This document shows, one piece after another, positions 26,452 to 35,024 of a stretch of DNA of 64,000 bases. Every line of letters starts with the position of its first letter. Within the stretch, counting starts at the first letter, position 1. The notes beneath the pieces are model-generated. The model saw only the letters and a program-made list of their open reading frames with translations, did not search any database and had not been told where the DNA came from. Origin of the DNA: Blautia hominis (lineage in GTDB: Bacteria; Bacillota; Clostridia; Lachnospirales; Lachnospiraceae); contig NQOF01000007.1 in NCBI GenBank assembly GCA_002270465.1, positions 1 through 64,000 of the forward strand, written 5' to 3'. A program made the position numbers and the translations under genes.

Positions 26452-28197
26452 ATGCAAAAAAATAAATGGAGCATACCGGATGTGATAAAGGATAACTTCC
26501 GATTCAGTACACTGAGTTTTATTTTTATCATTTTCTATGTGAATGTATTTCAGATCCTCTTCGGCGCCGAAAATTCCATCGTGGGTGTTATCTTTACCAT
26601 TATGATGTCTGCCTCCATGGTACGCGATCTGACTGCCACACCTTTTCGGCATCTTTGCATTCAGGCCATGGTTCTGATCTGGATGGCACTTGCTGCATTC
26701 TGGGTCAGCACACTTCCCGCCCCTCTGTCCTTTGTCATTAATTTTATCACATTATCGGTGATTTTGTATGCATTTACATATGAATATTCCAGTCACATAT
26801 ATTTTCCATATATCTTGTCATATTTATTTCTTGTATTTATTTCACCTGTAAACGCACAGCAGCTCCCCAAAAGAATGCTGGGTATGGCGGCAGGTGCCGT
26901 ATCCATTATGCTTTATCAATGGATAATGGGAAGAAAAAGAGTGGTGGAAACTGCCAGAGATGTACTGACTGAAATGATTGATGATATATGTCTTCTTATC
27001 TCCCATCGGATGGATGAGACAGCGGAGGAGCCGAATCCCCCGGACATACACCGGAAACTCTGCCGGCTTGGCAGAACGGTATATGAGCGCAGAAAAAAAG
27101 TACTGTGTATTTCAGATGCAAGTTTCTCCATGGTGGCCGCAGGACGTGGACTGGAACATCTGCTGCTGCTGGTCCATGAACTACCTGATAAACTTTCTGA
27201 ACAGGAAACTGCCCTTCTTGCAAAAACTTCTGACTATCTGGCCTCTTTCCGCTCTTTCCTCCATATGGAAATCGCGGAACTTCCGCCTATTGCTTTACCT
27301 GACTTTTCCGCTGTTCAAAGCGAAAAAACAGCCCGTCTGTTTTATAATACACTGTTGTATACCCAGGACAGACTTCTGCACATGACTGACCCCCAGAACA
27401 AGACCCATTACAGGAAAACAGCCATCTCCTTAAAGGTGCGTATTCAGGCAGCGCTTGATCTAAGCCCTGTGAGAGCCATCTATGCGTTTCGTACCGCACT
27501 GCTCTTATCCTGCGCCACCCTGCTTGTGCAGTTTCTCGGTCTTCCCCATGGGAGATGGCTGCTCTTCACCCTGGCATCCGTCTCTCTGCCCTATGCGGAC
27601 GATGTGCCTTCAAAAATGAAAAAACGTATCGCCGCAACCATAGCCGGCGGGATCTTATCTGTTGTGATCTACTCTCTGATCCCGTCTCCGGCGGGACGGA
27701 CGGCTGCCATGATGCTTTCCGGATACCTTTCCTTTTACTTTACGGATTACAGGGAGACTTTTACTTGTTCCACCATAGGTGCGCTGGGAGGAGCTGTCTT
27801 TATGAACCGTTTCGGTTTCCAGGCTGTGGGCAGTATGTTCCTGATCAGACTTGGCTATATTTTTGTGGGGGCTGCAGCCGCTTATCTGGCAAACTGCGTG
27901 ATTTTCCCTTACAACCGTGCCAAAGCCACAAGACAGCTCTGGAAAAAATATAGATCCGTCACAGAGCTCCTTGACAGGATCTGCCTCTCCGATTCCATGG
28001 ACACCCAGCTTTATTATCATCTGGTCATACAGGCTTATCTGCTGGAGGAAAAACTTTCTCAAAACGCGGATTTGGATGCCTGGGAAGAGTTCCCCGCACT
28101 TCTGACCACATATCAGGAAAAAATACGGAAAGCCCACCGAAAACTCATAGCGGGACGGGCAAATGCCCCTGTGTTTGAAGGCGGACATCTAAAATAG
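26452..28197 (+). CDS. FUSC family membrane protein (aromatic compound exporter-like)
   Basis: 581 residues with the duplicated FUSC arrangement: an N-terminal bundle of about five membrane helices, a cytoplasmic helical region (about 165-340), and a second bundle starting VRAIYAFRTALLLSCATLLVQ with GRWLLFTLASV and SKMKKRIAATIAGG. Relatives export hydroxybenzoates, fusaric acid or similar aromatics. The start is uncertain: ATG 26452 lies 12 nt after AAAGGAG, ATG 26440 directly abuts it, and ATG 26407 has no site. The MarR neighbour fits inducible efflux. Confidence 0.8.
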   Translation: MQKNKWSIPDVIKDNFRFSTLSFIFIIFYVNVFQILFGAENSIVGVIFTIMMSASMVRDLTATPFRHLCIQAMVLIWMALAAFWVSTLPAPLSFVINFITLSVILYAFTYEYSSHIYFPYILSYLFLVFISPVNAQQLPKRMLGMAAGAVSIMLYQWIMGRKRVVETARDVLTEMIDDICLLISHRMDETAEEPNPPDIHRKLCRLGRTVYERRKKVLCISDASFSMVAAGRGLEHLLLLVHELPDKLSEQETALLAKTSDYLASFRSFLHMEIAELPPIALPDFSAVQSEKTARLFYNTLLYTQDRLLHMTDPQNKTHYRKTAISLKVRIQAALDLSPVRAIYAFRTALLLSCATLLVQFLGLPHGRWLLFTLASVSLPYADDVPSKMKKRIAATIAGGILSVVIYSLIPSPAGRTAAMMLSGYLSFYFTDYRETFTCSTIGALGGAVFMNRFGFQAVGSMFLIRLGYIFVGAAAAYLANCVIFPYNRAKATRQLWKKYRSVTELLDRICLSDSMDTQLYYHLVIQAYLLEEKLSQNADLDAWEEFPALLTTYQEKIRKAHRKLIAGRANAPVFEGGHLK

Positions 28198-28207
28198 TCC
28201 GCCTTTA
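28180..28207 (+). terminator. Short terminator at the end of the FUSC gene
   Basis: GGCGGAC (28180-28186) pairs with GTCCGCC (28197-28203), followed by TTT. The stem overlaps the last codons of the exporter gene and separates it from the convergent zwf gene. Confidence 0.5.
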
Positions 28208-28217
28208 CACATAATCT

Positions 28218-29615
28218 TCAATCCAGCCAGTGGTCCCCTGCTTTTTCCAGCATCTTTTCTGCGGCATAGGGACCATAGCTCCCCGGTTCATACGCATAGA
28301 CCGGAAGCTTCCTGTCATGATATCTCTTGCGGATCTCGTCTACATATTTCCAACTGGCCTCAATCTGGTCCCACTGGGAGAACCAGAACCGTTCTCCTCT
28401 GACGCAGGCTCCCAAAAGCCGCTCATATGCCTCCGGTGTGTTCATCTGGTTAATAAAAGAACAGCTCTGGCAGAAGTCCATTTTTGCCTGGGCAATCTCA
28501 TCTTCCTCACCCGGTCTTTTAATATTAAACTGCAGATAGACCCCTTCTGTGGGCTGTATCTTAATATTCAATATATTGGACTGCACATGAGGGGCTGCAG
28601 GTTTAAATACCACAAGTACCTGCATTTCACGGTGACCCAGCTTTTTCCCTGTCCGGATATAAAAAGGCATACCTTTCCACCTGTCATTGTCAAGGAAAAC
28701 CTTCATGGCTGCATAACTTTCCGTCAGGGAATCCTCCGCCACTGCTTTTTCTTCCCTGTAGCCTCTATACTGTCCCAGGACGAGGCTGTCCTCAATATCC
28801 TCAGGCGTATGCAGGGAAGACAGGACACGAATCTGTTCCCTGTGCATCTCTTCACCAGCAAGCATCAGATCCCCCGGCTGTTCCATCGCCACTATGGAAA
28901 GGATCTGAAACAGATGGTTCTGCACCATATCTTTCATGGCCCCGCTGTGGTCATAATATCCGCCTCTTGTCTCCACCCCAACCTCCTCCAGGGCTGATAT
29001 CTGTATACACTCAATGTGTTCCGCATCCCAGACCCCCGAAAAAATAGGATTGGCAAACCGTATGGTCTGTATATTCCGCACCATTTCCTTCCCCAGGTAG
29101 TGGTCGATCCGGTAAATGTTATCCGGTTGGAAAAAGCTTTCCATCTTCTCATTCAGCTCTTTTGCCGCTGTCAGATTTTCACCAAAAGGCTTCTCCAGAA
29201 CCACTTTTCCATGGCAGGCATGTTCCACATGGGCCAGTCCTGTCACAATGGAAGAAAAAAATCTGGGGGCAACCGCAAAATAGAATATATGGCTTTCTGC
29301 CTCCATCTCTTCGTAAAACTCGTTGAGCTGTGTATAGGCTTTTTCATCCGTAAAATCCATCTTATAGTAGAAAATGCCTGCTGCCATCCTGTCATAATCT
29401 TTTTCCGTGTACGGCAGCCGGGCAAATTTTTCCACCCAGTCCCTGGCGATGACCCGGTACTGCTCACTGGTATAATCTCTTCTGCCGATGATGATCACCT
29501 GTCCCACAGATTCCCTTTTGCTCGTCACGGACATATTGTAGAGCGCCGGAAGCAGTTTCCGGAAAGTCAGGTCACCGGTGCCTCCGAATATGGTAAATGT
29601 GAGTTTTTTATTCAT
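28218..29615 (-). CDS. zwf: Glucose-6-phosphate 1-dehydrogenase
   Basis: 465 residues; oxidises glucose-6-phosphate to 6-phosphogluconolactone with NAD(P)+. FGGTGDLTFRKLLPALY is the dinucleotide-binding loop and RIDHYLGKE (about 175) the active-site signature. The start at 29615 overlaps the gnd stop by 8 bp; the in-frame upstream ATGs lie inside gnd. It is the last gene of the operon and of slightly below usual length (about 480-490). Confidence 0.95.
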   Translation of the reverse strand: MNKKLTFTIFGGTGDLTFRKLLPALYNMSVTSKRESVGQVIIIGRRDYTSEQYRVIARDWVEKFARLPYTEKDYDRMAAGIFYYKMDFTDEKAYTQLNEFYEEMEAESHIFYFAVAPRFFSSIVTGLAHVEHACHGKVVLEKPFGENLTAAKELNEKMESFFQPDNIYRIDHYLGKEMVRNIQTIRFANPIFSGVWDAEHIECIQISALEEVGVETRGGYYDHSGAMKDMVQNHLFQILSIVAMEQPGDLMLAGEEMHREQIRVLSSLHTPEDIEDSLVLGQYRGYREEKAVAEDSLTESYAAMKVFLDNDRWKGMPFYIRTGKKLGHREMQVLVVFKPAAPHVQSNILNIKIQPTEGVYLQFNIKRPGEEDEIAQAKMDFCQSCSFINQMNTPEAYERLLGACVRGERFWFSQWDQIEASWKYVDEIRKRYHDRKLPVYAYEPGSYGPYAAEKMLEKAGDHWLD

Positions 29616-31038
29616 ATCCCTGCCCCCATTCATGATGGAAGGTGCCGTGCCTGTCAACCCGCTCATAGGTGTGGGCACCAAAACAATCCCTCTGTGCCTG
29701 AATCAGATTGGCCCCCACGGGCATTCCTCTGAAGGCATCCAGATAGGCTGCGGCCTGGCTCATGGCTGGCATGGGAATCCCTGACAAAATGCCGCAGGAT
29801 AAGATGCTGCGCAGGCTCTCCTGGTTTTTATTGATCTTGTCCAGGAAAAATCCGTCCAGGATCAGGTTGGTCAGTTTGGGATTCTTCTCAAATGCTCTGG
29901 TGATGTCGTTGAGAAACTCTGCCTGAATAATACAGCCGGCCCGGAATATGGCTGCGATCCTGCCAAAGTCAAGATCCCATCCATATTCAGTGGAGGCATG
30001 GGACAACAGGTCAAATCCCTGGGCGTAAGCTACGATCTTCGCCGCGTAAAGACCTTCCCTCACAAGGTCTGCAAAGGTCTCTTTCTGCACAGGTGTTTTC
30101 CGTGTCCCCTCCATGGTTTTTGGTCCCTTTATGACTTTTTTCGCTGCTGTGCGCTCCTCCAGGCGGTTTGACATGATCCTGGCATTGCAGGCAGCCGTTA
30201 TCATGGAAACATTTACCCCCTGTTTCAGGGATTCCAGACTTGTCCACCTTCCGGTGCCTTTCTGCCCTGCACTGTCCACAATATGGTCCACCAGCCTGCC
30301 CTCCTCAAAATCATCCGCCTCACTGAAGATCCCGGCCGTTATGCCGATGAGAAAGCTTTTCAGTTCACCCTGATTCCATTTGGAAAACTCATCAGCCAGT
30401 TCCTCATTGGTAAATCCACCCGCGTATTTTAACAGCAGGTAAGACTCTGCGATGAGCTGCATGTCCGCGTACTCAATCCCGTTGTGCACCATTTTCACAT
30501 AATGTCCCGCCCCGTCAGGTCCCATGTATGCACAGCACGGCTCTCCCTGTGCCTTTGCTGCGATCGCCTCCAGTATAGGTGCCACAGCCTTATAGGCCTG
30601 TTCATTTCCACCCGGCATAATGGACGGGCCGAACCGCGCTCCTTTTTCTCCGCCGGAAACTCCCACGCCAAAGTAATGAATCCCTTTTTGTGCAAGCGCC
30701 TCTGTGCGCCTTCTGGTATCTTCAAAGAAAGAATTTCCCCCGTCAATAAGAATATCCCCCTCATCCAGAAGCGGTTCCAGTTGGGCGATCACTGCATCTA
30801 CCGGATTTCCGGCTTTCACCATCATCATGAATTTTCTGGGGTGTTCCTGGGATTCCACCAATTCCTCCAAGGTATAAAATGGTATGAGATTTTTATGGGG
30901 ATGCTCTCTCATGACCGTGTCTGTCACCTCTTTGCTCCTGTTGTACCCTCCTACTTTAAACCCATGGTCCGCCATATTTAATGCCAGACTTCTGCCCATC
31001 ACTGCCAGGCCTATGATTCCTATATCTGTTTTCTGCAT
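29608..31038 (-). CDS. gnd: 6-phosphogluconate dehydrogenase (decarboxylating)
   Basis: 476 residues; converts 6-phosphogluconate to ribulose-5-phosphate, CO2 and NAD(P)H. Visible are GLAVMGRSLALNMADHGFKV for dinucleotide binding, VSGGEKGARFGPSIMPGG, the catalytic region HYVKMVHNGIEYADMQLI, and the C-terminal tail TYERVDRHGTFHHEW. Length is that of the 470-residue dimeric class. AAGGAGGCAGATC precedes the ATG. The downstream zwf start is embedded in its last codons. Confidence 0.96.
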   Translation of the reverse strand: MQKTDIGIIGLAVMGRSLALNMADHGFKVGGYNRSKEVTDTVMREHPHKNLIPFYTLEELVESQEHPRKFMMMVKAGNPVDAVIAQLEPLLDEGDILIDGGNSFFEDTRRRTEALAQKGIHYFGVGVSGGEKGARFGPSIMPGGNEQAYKAVAPILEAIAAKAQGEPCCAYMGPDGAGHYVKMVHNGIEYADMQLIAESYLLLKYAGGFTNEELADEFSKWNQGELKSFLIGITAGIFSEADDFEEGRLVDHIVDSAGQKGTGRWTSLESLKQGVNVSMITAACNARIMSNRLEERTAAKKVIKGPKTMEGTRKTPVQKETFADLVREGLYAAKIVAYAQGFDLLSHASTEYGWDLDFGRIAAIFRAGCIIQAEFLNDITRAFEKNPKLTNLILDGFFLDKINKNQESLRSILSCGILSGIPMPAMSQAAAYLDAFRGMPVGANLIQAQRDCFGAHTYERVDRHGTFHHEWGQGYE

Positions 31039-31104
31039 GATCTGCCTCCTTTTTCATTCATTTCCGCGCCACTCCCGGCGAAACACCGGGTTATCTGCCG
31101 GAAG

Positions 31105-32076
31105 TTACACCAGTATCACAGATACTCCCTGGGGAATATCTGTCTGTCCTGTTATCTTCACGATCTTTCCGCTGTTAAGGTCTCTTTTCATACTGACAAG
31201 CCCGCCCCGGCTCCTGTTTACGGTCAACACAAATTGCCCGTCACTGCTGAGTATAAAGTCCCGGGGATGTTCCCCCTGGCTGGATACACGCTCCACCAGT
31301 TTTAAATGTTCTCCCTCCGCTGCCAATACTGCGATCTGGTCTGCTCCCCGCAGGGAAATGTACAGAAAGCGTTCGTCACCGGATAAACGGACAGCCGCGG
31401 CTGCCCCTTCCTCCCTCTGCAGAAGCGGAAATGTCTCCTTGAGCTGAAACTTGTCTTCTTTTACTGCAAAGTAATAAACTTCATTGCTCCACTCGCTGAC
31501 AACCCAGAATTTACTGTGGGCCAGGTTAAATATTCCATGCCTGGGGCCACTGTTTTCCGGAAAAAGCAGTTCCCCGGTTTTTTCAAAATTCCGGGTTCTG
31601 TCAAAACACAGAATACGATCCAGCGTCAGGCAGGGAACCAGCATAAGCGGACCGTGAAACAGGATCTGGTGGCAGCCTGCCCCGGGCGCTGTGACGATCT
31701 TTTTCACAGGGCAGAGCGCTTCCCTCTGTCCCGGCCTTTTCTCATATATCATGACCAGGCCTTCGTGATAGTTGGCGGTATATACATACGTCTCATCCTG
31801 AAGGATATAGCAGGGCGTATGTTTTTCCGTCAGAACTTCTCCCAGAAATTCAGCCTTTCCGTCCGATATATCTAAAAGGCAGGTGCCGGCCCATGCATGT
31901 TTTGCCACAGGTACTGCCATGATATTTTTATACAGGGATATCCATTTTGCATCTTTTGCTTCATAGAATAACTCCGGTTTTCCTAAAGACCCGCTGACTG
32001 TGTCAAATGTAAACCGGTATACGCCATTACTGTTTTCAGATGCATATGTGCCGATAAATCCATTTATTTTTCCCAT
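31105..32076 (-). CDS. pgl: 6-phosphogluconolactonase-like beta-propeller protein
   Basis: 323 residues with repeated four-stranded blade motifs (for example YVYTANYHEGLVMIY, DERFLYISLRGADQIAVL, GQFVLTVNRSRGGLV), matching the YkgB/Pgl lactonase family of seven-bladed propellers. It lies between rpiA and gnd, so hydrolysis of 6-phosphogluconolactone is the natural role. AGGAGGCGC precedes the ATG. Confidence 0.88.
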   Translation of the reverse strand: MGKINGFIGTYASENSNGVYRFTFDTVSGSLGKPELFYEAKDAKWISLYKNIMAVPVAKHAWAGTCLLDISDGKAEFLGEVLTEKHTPCYILQDETYVYTANYHEGLVMIYEKRPGQREALCPVKKIVTAPGAGCHQILFHGPLMLVPCLTLDRILCFDRTRNFEKTGELLFPENSGPRHGIFNLAHSKFWVVSEWSNEVYYFAVKEDKFQLKETFPLLQREEGAAAAVRLSGDERFLYISLRGADQIAVLAAEGEHLKLVERVSSQGEHPRDFILSSDGQFVLTVNRSRGGLVSMKRDLNSGKIVKITGQTDIPQGVSVILV

Positions 32077-32101
32077 GACCTGCGCCTCCTGACCGTTTTT
32101 C

Positions 32102-32800
32102 TTACTCTATCACTCTATGCGGGTTTTCCATGACTTTGACTCCGGAAGAAGTGCCTGCCACAATACGGCTGCACATCTGTCCAAAATACCCGGTCTCCAC
32201 AACCCCCGGCATTTTACGGATCCTCTCCGCTGCTGCAGGAATATCCGCATCCTGTGCAAACTGTATATCCAGAATATGGTTCCCGCTGTCTGTAAGATAG
32301 GGTGACCCGTTCCTCACGCGCAGGACAGAGACTTCCCCCATCTCCCTGATCCTAAGCTTTACAAACGGCATACCGAAAGGTACTGTCTCAACAGGGAATG
32401 GAAAGGTTCCCAGGTGTTCTACCAGTTTGCTCTCATCCATGATCCAGATCACATCATCTGCCCGGGATGCAATGATCTTTTCCCTCAAAAGCGCACCGCC
32501 GCCGCCTTTGACTGCTCTGAAATCCCTGTCTATTTCATCCACACCGTCAATCGCCAGGTGAATCTTCCCTGCCTGCTTGGGTCCAAGAAGTGGTATTCCC
32601 AGTGATGCTGCCAGTTGTTCCGATTCCCTTGATGTGGCGATTCCGTAAAAATGAAGTCCCTGTGCATATTTTTTCCCTGCTTCCCGGATCAGATAATGGG
32701 CAGTGGTACCGGAACCAAGTCCGATTGTCATGCCTTCTTTGATGTAATTTGCTGCGGTTTGGGCTGCCTGTTGTTTTTGCTGCTCTTTTTTCCTGTTCAT
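32102..32800 (-). CDS. rpiA: Ribose-5-phosphate isomerase A
   Basis: 232 residues; interconverts ribose-5-phosphate and ribulose-5-phosphate. Key motifs are GLGSGTTAHYLI (phosphate binding), AIDGVDEIDRDF (catalytic acidic residues) and KGGGGALLREKIIA (catalytic Lys). AAGGGGTGGG precedes the ATG. It is the first gene of the oxidative pentose phosphate operon, behind the consensus promoter at 32887-32915. Confidence 0.95.
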   Translation of the reverse strand: MNRKKEQQKQQAAQTAANYIKEGMTIGLGSGTTAHYLIREAGKKYAQGLHFYGIATSRESEQLAASLGIPLLGPKQAGKIHLAIDGVDEIDRDFRAVKGGGGALLREKIIASRADDVIWIMDESKLVEHLGTFPFPVETVPFGMPFVKLRIREMGEVSVLRVRNGSPYLTDSGNHILDIQFAQDADIPAAAERIRKMPGVVETGYFGQMCSRIVAGTSSGVKVMENPHRVIE

Positions 32801-32886
32801 TTTCCCACCCCTTTTTGTTATTCCCCAAATGGATGAATCTCACTCTTTTGCTTTTACATGGGAGGTTACTATGTTGTATTAATGTA

Positions 32887-32915
32887 ATTATAATTGTTAC
32901 AGTTTTGTTTGTCAA
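32887..32915 (-). promoter_or_regulatory. Consensus promoter of the pentose phosphate operon
   Basis: On the minus strand TTGACA (32910-32915), 17-nt spacer, TATAAT (32887-32892): a perfect sigma-A type promoter with a leader of about 80 nt to rpiA. Confidence 0.85.
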
Positions 32916-32929
32916 TGTATTTCGGGAAT

Positions 32930-32970
32930 AAAATAAACAGAGCACCAATCATCTCTGACGGGTGCTCTGT
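32930..32970 (-). terminator. Terminator between the small CxCPAC protein gene and rpiA
   Basis: ACAGAGCACC (32937-32946) pairs perfectly with GGTGCTCTGT (32961-32970); on the minus strand it is followed by TTATTTTATT. It lies about 75 nt past the stop codon at 33044 and just upstream of the rpiA promoter. Confidence 0.75.
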
Positions 32971-33043
32971 AAAACGTTCTGGCTGTCAATTTCGTTTTGG
33001 CAACGACAGAAAGCACGCTCTGCGGGCTTTCTATTGTCAAGAA

Positions 33044-33400
33044 TTAAATAAGGCAGTCTTTCTTTTCGAGAATTGCTTCTGCGGCTGCACATGCCGGGCA
33101 GTCACAGTATTTTGCTCCGGCTGCCTTGATCTCCTTTGCGTGTGCTGCAACATTTTTCGCAACATCAGCTCCGAAGACCTGTGCACCGGCATCCGATTCT
33201 GCAAAAGCGATCAAACCGTCAATGGGCATAATATCCGCTTCCAGCTCAGCTATGTATTTTTTGGTTTCTTCTGCCTCATTTTCCGTCCCAACAGCATCCA
33301 GCCAAGCCTGAGCTGCTGTTTTTGCCTCACTGCTGCATGATGCCGCATTCATTAAATCATGCGTTTTCTCAACTACAAAATCTAATACTTCTTTTTCCAT
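33044..33400 (-). CDS. Small conserved protein with a C-terminal CxCPAC motif
   Basis: 118 acidic, helical residues ending in KYCDCPACAAAEAIL, which could bind metal. The internal stretch ADIMPIDGLIAFAESDAGAQVFG looks conserved in lachnospiral homologues; from memory these sometimes carry the label Hsp90, which nothing here supports. The start at 33400 is preferred (AGAAGG 10 nt upstream); ATG 33409 is possible. Monocistronic, ending at a terminator. Function unknown. Confidence 0.7.
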   Translation of the reverse strand: MEKEVLDFVVEKTHDLMNAASCSSEAKTAAQAWLDAVGTENEAEETKKYIAELEADIMPIDGLIAFAESDAGAQVFGADVAKNVAAHAKEIKAAGAKYCDCPACAAAEAILEKKDCLI

Positions 33401-33594
33401 AATTGACATACCTTCTTTCTTTTGGAATATCTATATTTTACCATAAAGGGGATGCAATTAGAAGATATGGGGGATATTTAATTTTTATTTTATACTCTGC
33501 CGCACGGGTGCAAAAAACAACAGCCTGTTACATTTTCCATATCCGGAACTTTTTACCGCCTATGGTTTGTAAAAAGCTGCTTTTTGAGAGAAGA

Positions 33595-34305
33595 TCAAGC
33601 TTTGCGCTTCAAAAAATATTGCACCATGGAGACAGCATCTATCTTTTCTCTCTTTTCTATTTCAAAGAAATCAAGGAGAATTACTTCAAATTCCTTCGTG
33701 GACATGTCAAATTTATCAGGCCTGCCCATAGAAGTCTCAACCAAATTCATAAAATGGCGCATTTTCCCTGCATGATCAGGAATATCCAGAACAAATTTAC
33801 TATAAGGCTTCAGTATCCTATGGATTTCTATAAGAACTTCCCTGACAAATGCTTTTTCATAATATTCCAGAACACCTATACAGGCCCCTATATGGAAATA
33901 ATTGTCCTCAAAAGGTGTCTCATGTATACTTCCGCAGTGCAGCATACCTACACGGAGTCTCTTCTTTTCGGAAAACTCCCTGAGAAGCTTTATTGTTTCG
34001 GTACTTATGTCAACCCCATAATAGGTGGATGGCCATTGATCATACCCATTAAACATTAGATTCAGACAACACCCTAAATCAACGAATCTTGCATTTACTG
34101 CTGGTGACAGAAATGCTTTGATTTCTATACGCCCGCTGTCTGAATCTAAACCGTTTTCTCTTGCTGTTTGAAAATTAATGTAATCCGGATCCTTCTTTAG
34201 ATATTCCGGTAAATTATTGTATGAATCGATACCATTTCTTCCTAATTCAATTGCTCTGTCATAGGACTGCGCTATTGCTTTTAAATGACTGTTTATGTTT
34301 TTCAT
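33595..34305 (-). CDS. Class I SAM-dependent methyltransferase
   Basis: 236 residues with a Rossmann methyltransferase core: FVDLGCCLNLMF (motif I, with Cys-Cys in place of GxG), YYGVDISTETI, PFEDNYFHIGACIGVLEY and EIHRILKPYSKFVLDIPD. The relaxed motif I is unusual. The substrate is unknown. It is AT-richer than neighbours and adjoins the gene-remnant region at 34415-34959, so it may belong to a transferred segment. Confidence 0.8.
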   Translation of the reverse strand: MKNINSHLKAIAQSYDRAIELGRNGIDSYNNLPEYLKKDPDYINFQTARENGLDSDSGRIEIKAFLSPAVNARFVDLGCCLNLMFNGYDQWPSTYYGVDISTETIKLLREFSEKKRLRVGMLHCGSIHETPFEDNYFHIGACIGVLEYYEKAFVREVLIEIHRILKPYSKFVLDIPDHAGKMRHFMNLVETSMGRPDKFDMSTKEFEVILLDFFEIEKREKIDAVSMVQYFLKRKA

Positions 34306-34414
34306 CTCCTTCGGCAGCTGTTGATTCCGGGGGCGAACTCTAATTCTGTTACCCGGATGTGCTTATCCTATAAAGAAAGTGTTTCAATGTCTGATTTTTC
34401 CACAAACCTAATCT

Positions 34415-34627
34415 TCACATACTCCCCTCCGCATACTCTAACCCATGCTCCCGGCACCACTGGATCGCCAGTTTCCTGTAACATTCTGCCTGAAAATCAT
34501 ACCACTGCTGTGATATTCCCATTCTATCTACCTTATCCTTAAATCTCCTGAATGCTCCCCGCCCCCGTATGGCACATTCCAGTTTATCCGCCTTTTCACC
34601 TTTTAAAGTCCAGATAAATTCTTCCAT
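34415..34627 (-). pseudogene. UPF0158 family remnant (C-terminal half)
   Basis: 70 residues (MEEFIWTLKGEKADKLECAI, GRGAFRRFKDKVDRMG, QWYDFQAECYRKLAIQWCRE) match the C-terminal half of UPF0158 proteins, normally about 130-150 residues. The N-terminal half is absent; upstream sequence is KilA-N coding in another frame. The remnant overlaps it by 25 bp without a ribosome site of its own. Confidence 0.7.
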
Positions 34628-34959
34628 GATATGGTATTTGTGAATTTCAAAACGATGCCAATAGCATCTGTCGCTTCTATCCGTTTCTTTGGTGACAATG
34701 TAAACGCATTCGCTCCTGCCTGCTTTTTAACCCCCTCGAATTCGAGGGGTTTAAAATCTGGATTATGAAGCCTTTCCCATAATCCCAGAAATTCTATTAC
34801 ATCCCGATTTCTCATCCAATTTTGAATAACCGCCGTTGGATCATCACTTTTATACCGGGCAATATCCGTCAATGAAATGAATTCATTTTCAAAATCCTGC
34901 GTATAAATTCCAATATCTATCCCATTTGCATGAATTGTATCTTTAATTATTTTTCCCAT
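34603..34959 (-). pseudogene. Truncated KilA-N domain protein
   Basis: 118 residues. The N-terminal part (ISLTDIARY, VIQNWMRNRDVIEFLGLWE, GANAFTLSPKKRIEATDAIGI) is a KilA-N DNA-binding domain, usual in phage and transferred genes of about 250 residues. At IVLKFTNTISW it changes frame relative to a UPF0158 fragment and stops. So it is a 3' truncation fused by deletion to another gene. TAGGAG precedes the ATG, so a short product may still be made. Confidence 0.75.
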
Positions 34960-35024
34960 TGTAACTCCTACAATTACACCATAATGTTTTGTAATTCCTT
35001 ATTCTCTTTCCCTTTAAGAAATTT

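Noticed and set aside
34730-34753. Palindrome around CCCTCGAATTCGAGGGG inside the KilA-N remnant, looking like an operator or linker
   Set aside because: It lies within codons of a conserved KilA-N segment (KPLEFEGVKK) and is explained by codon use.
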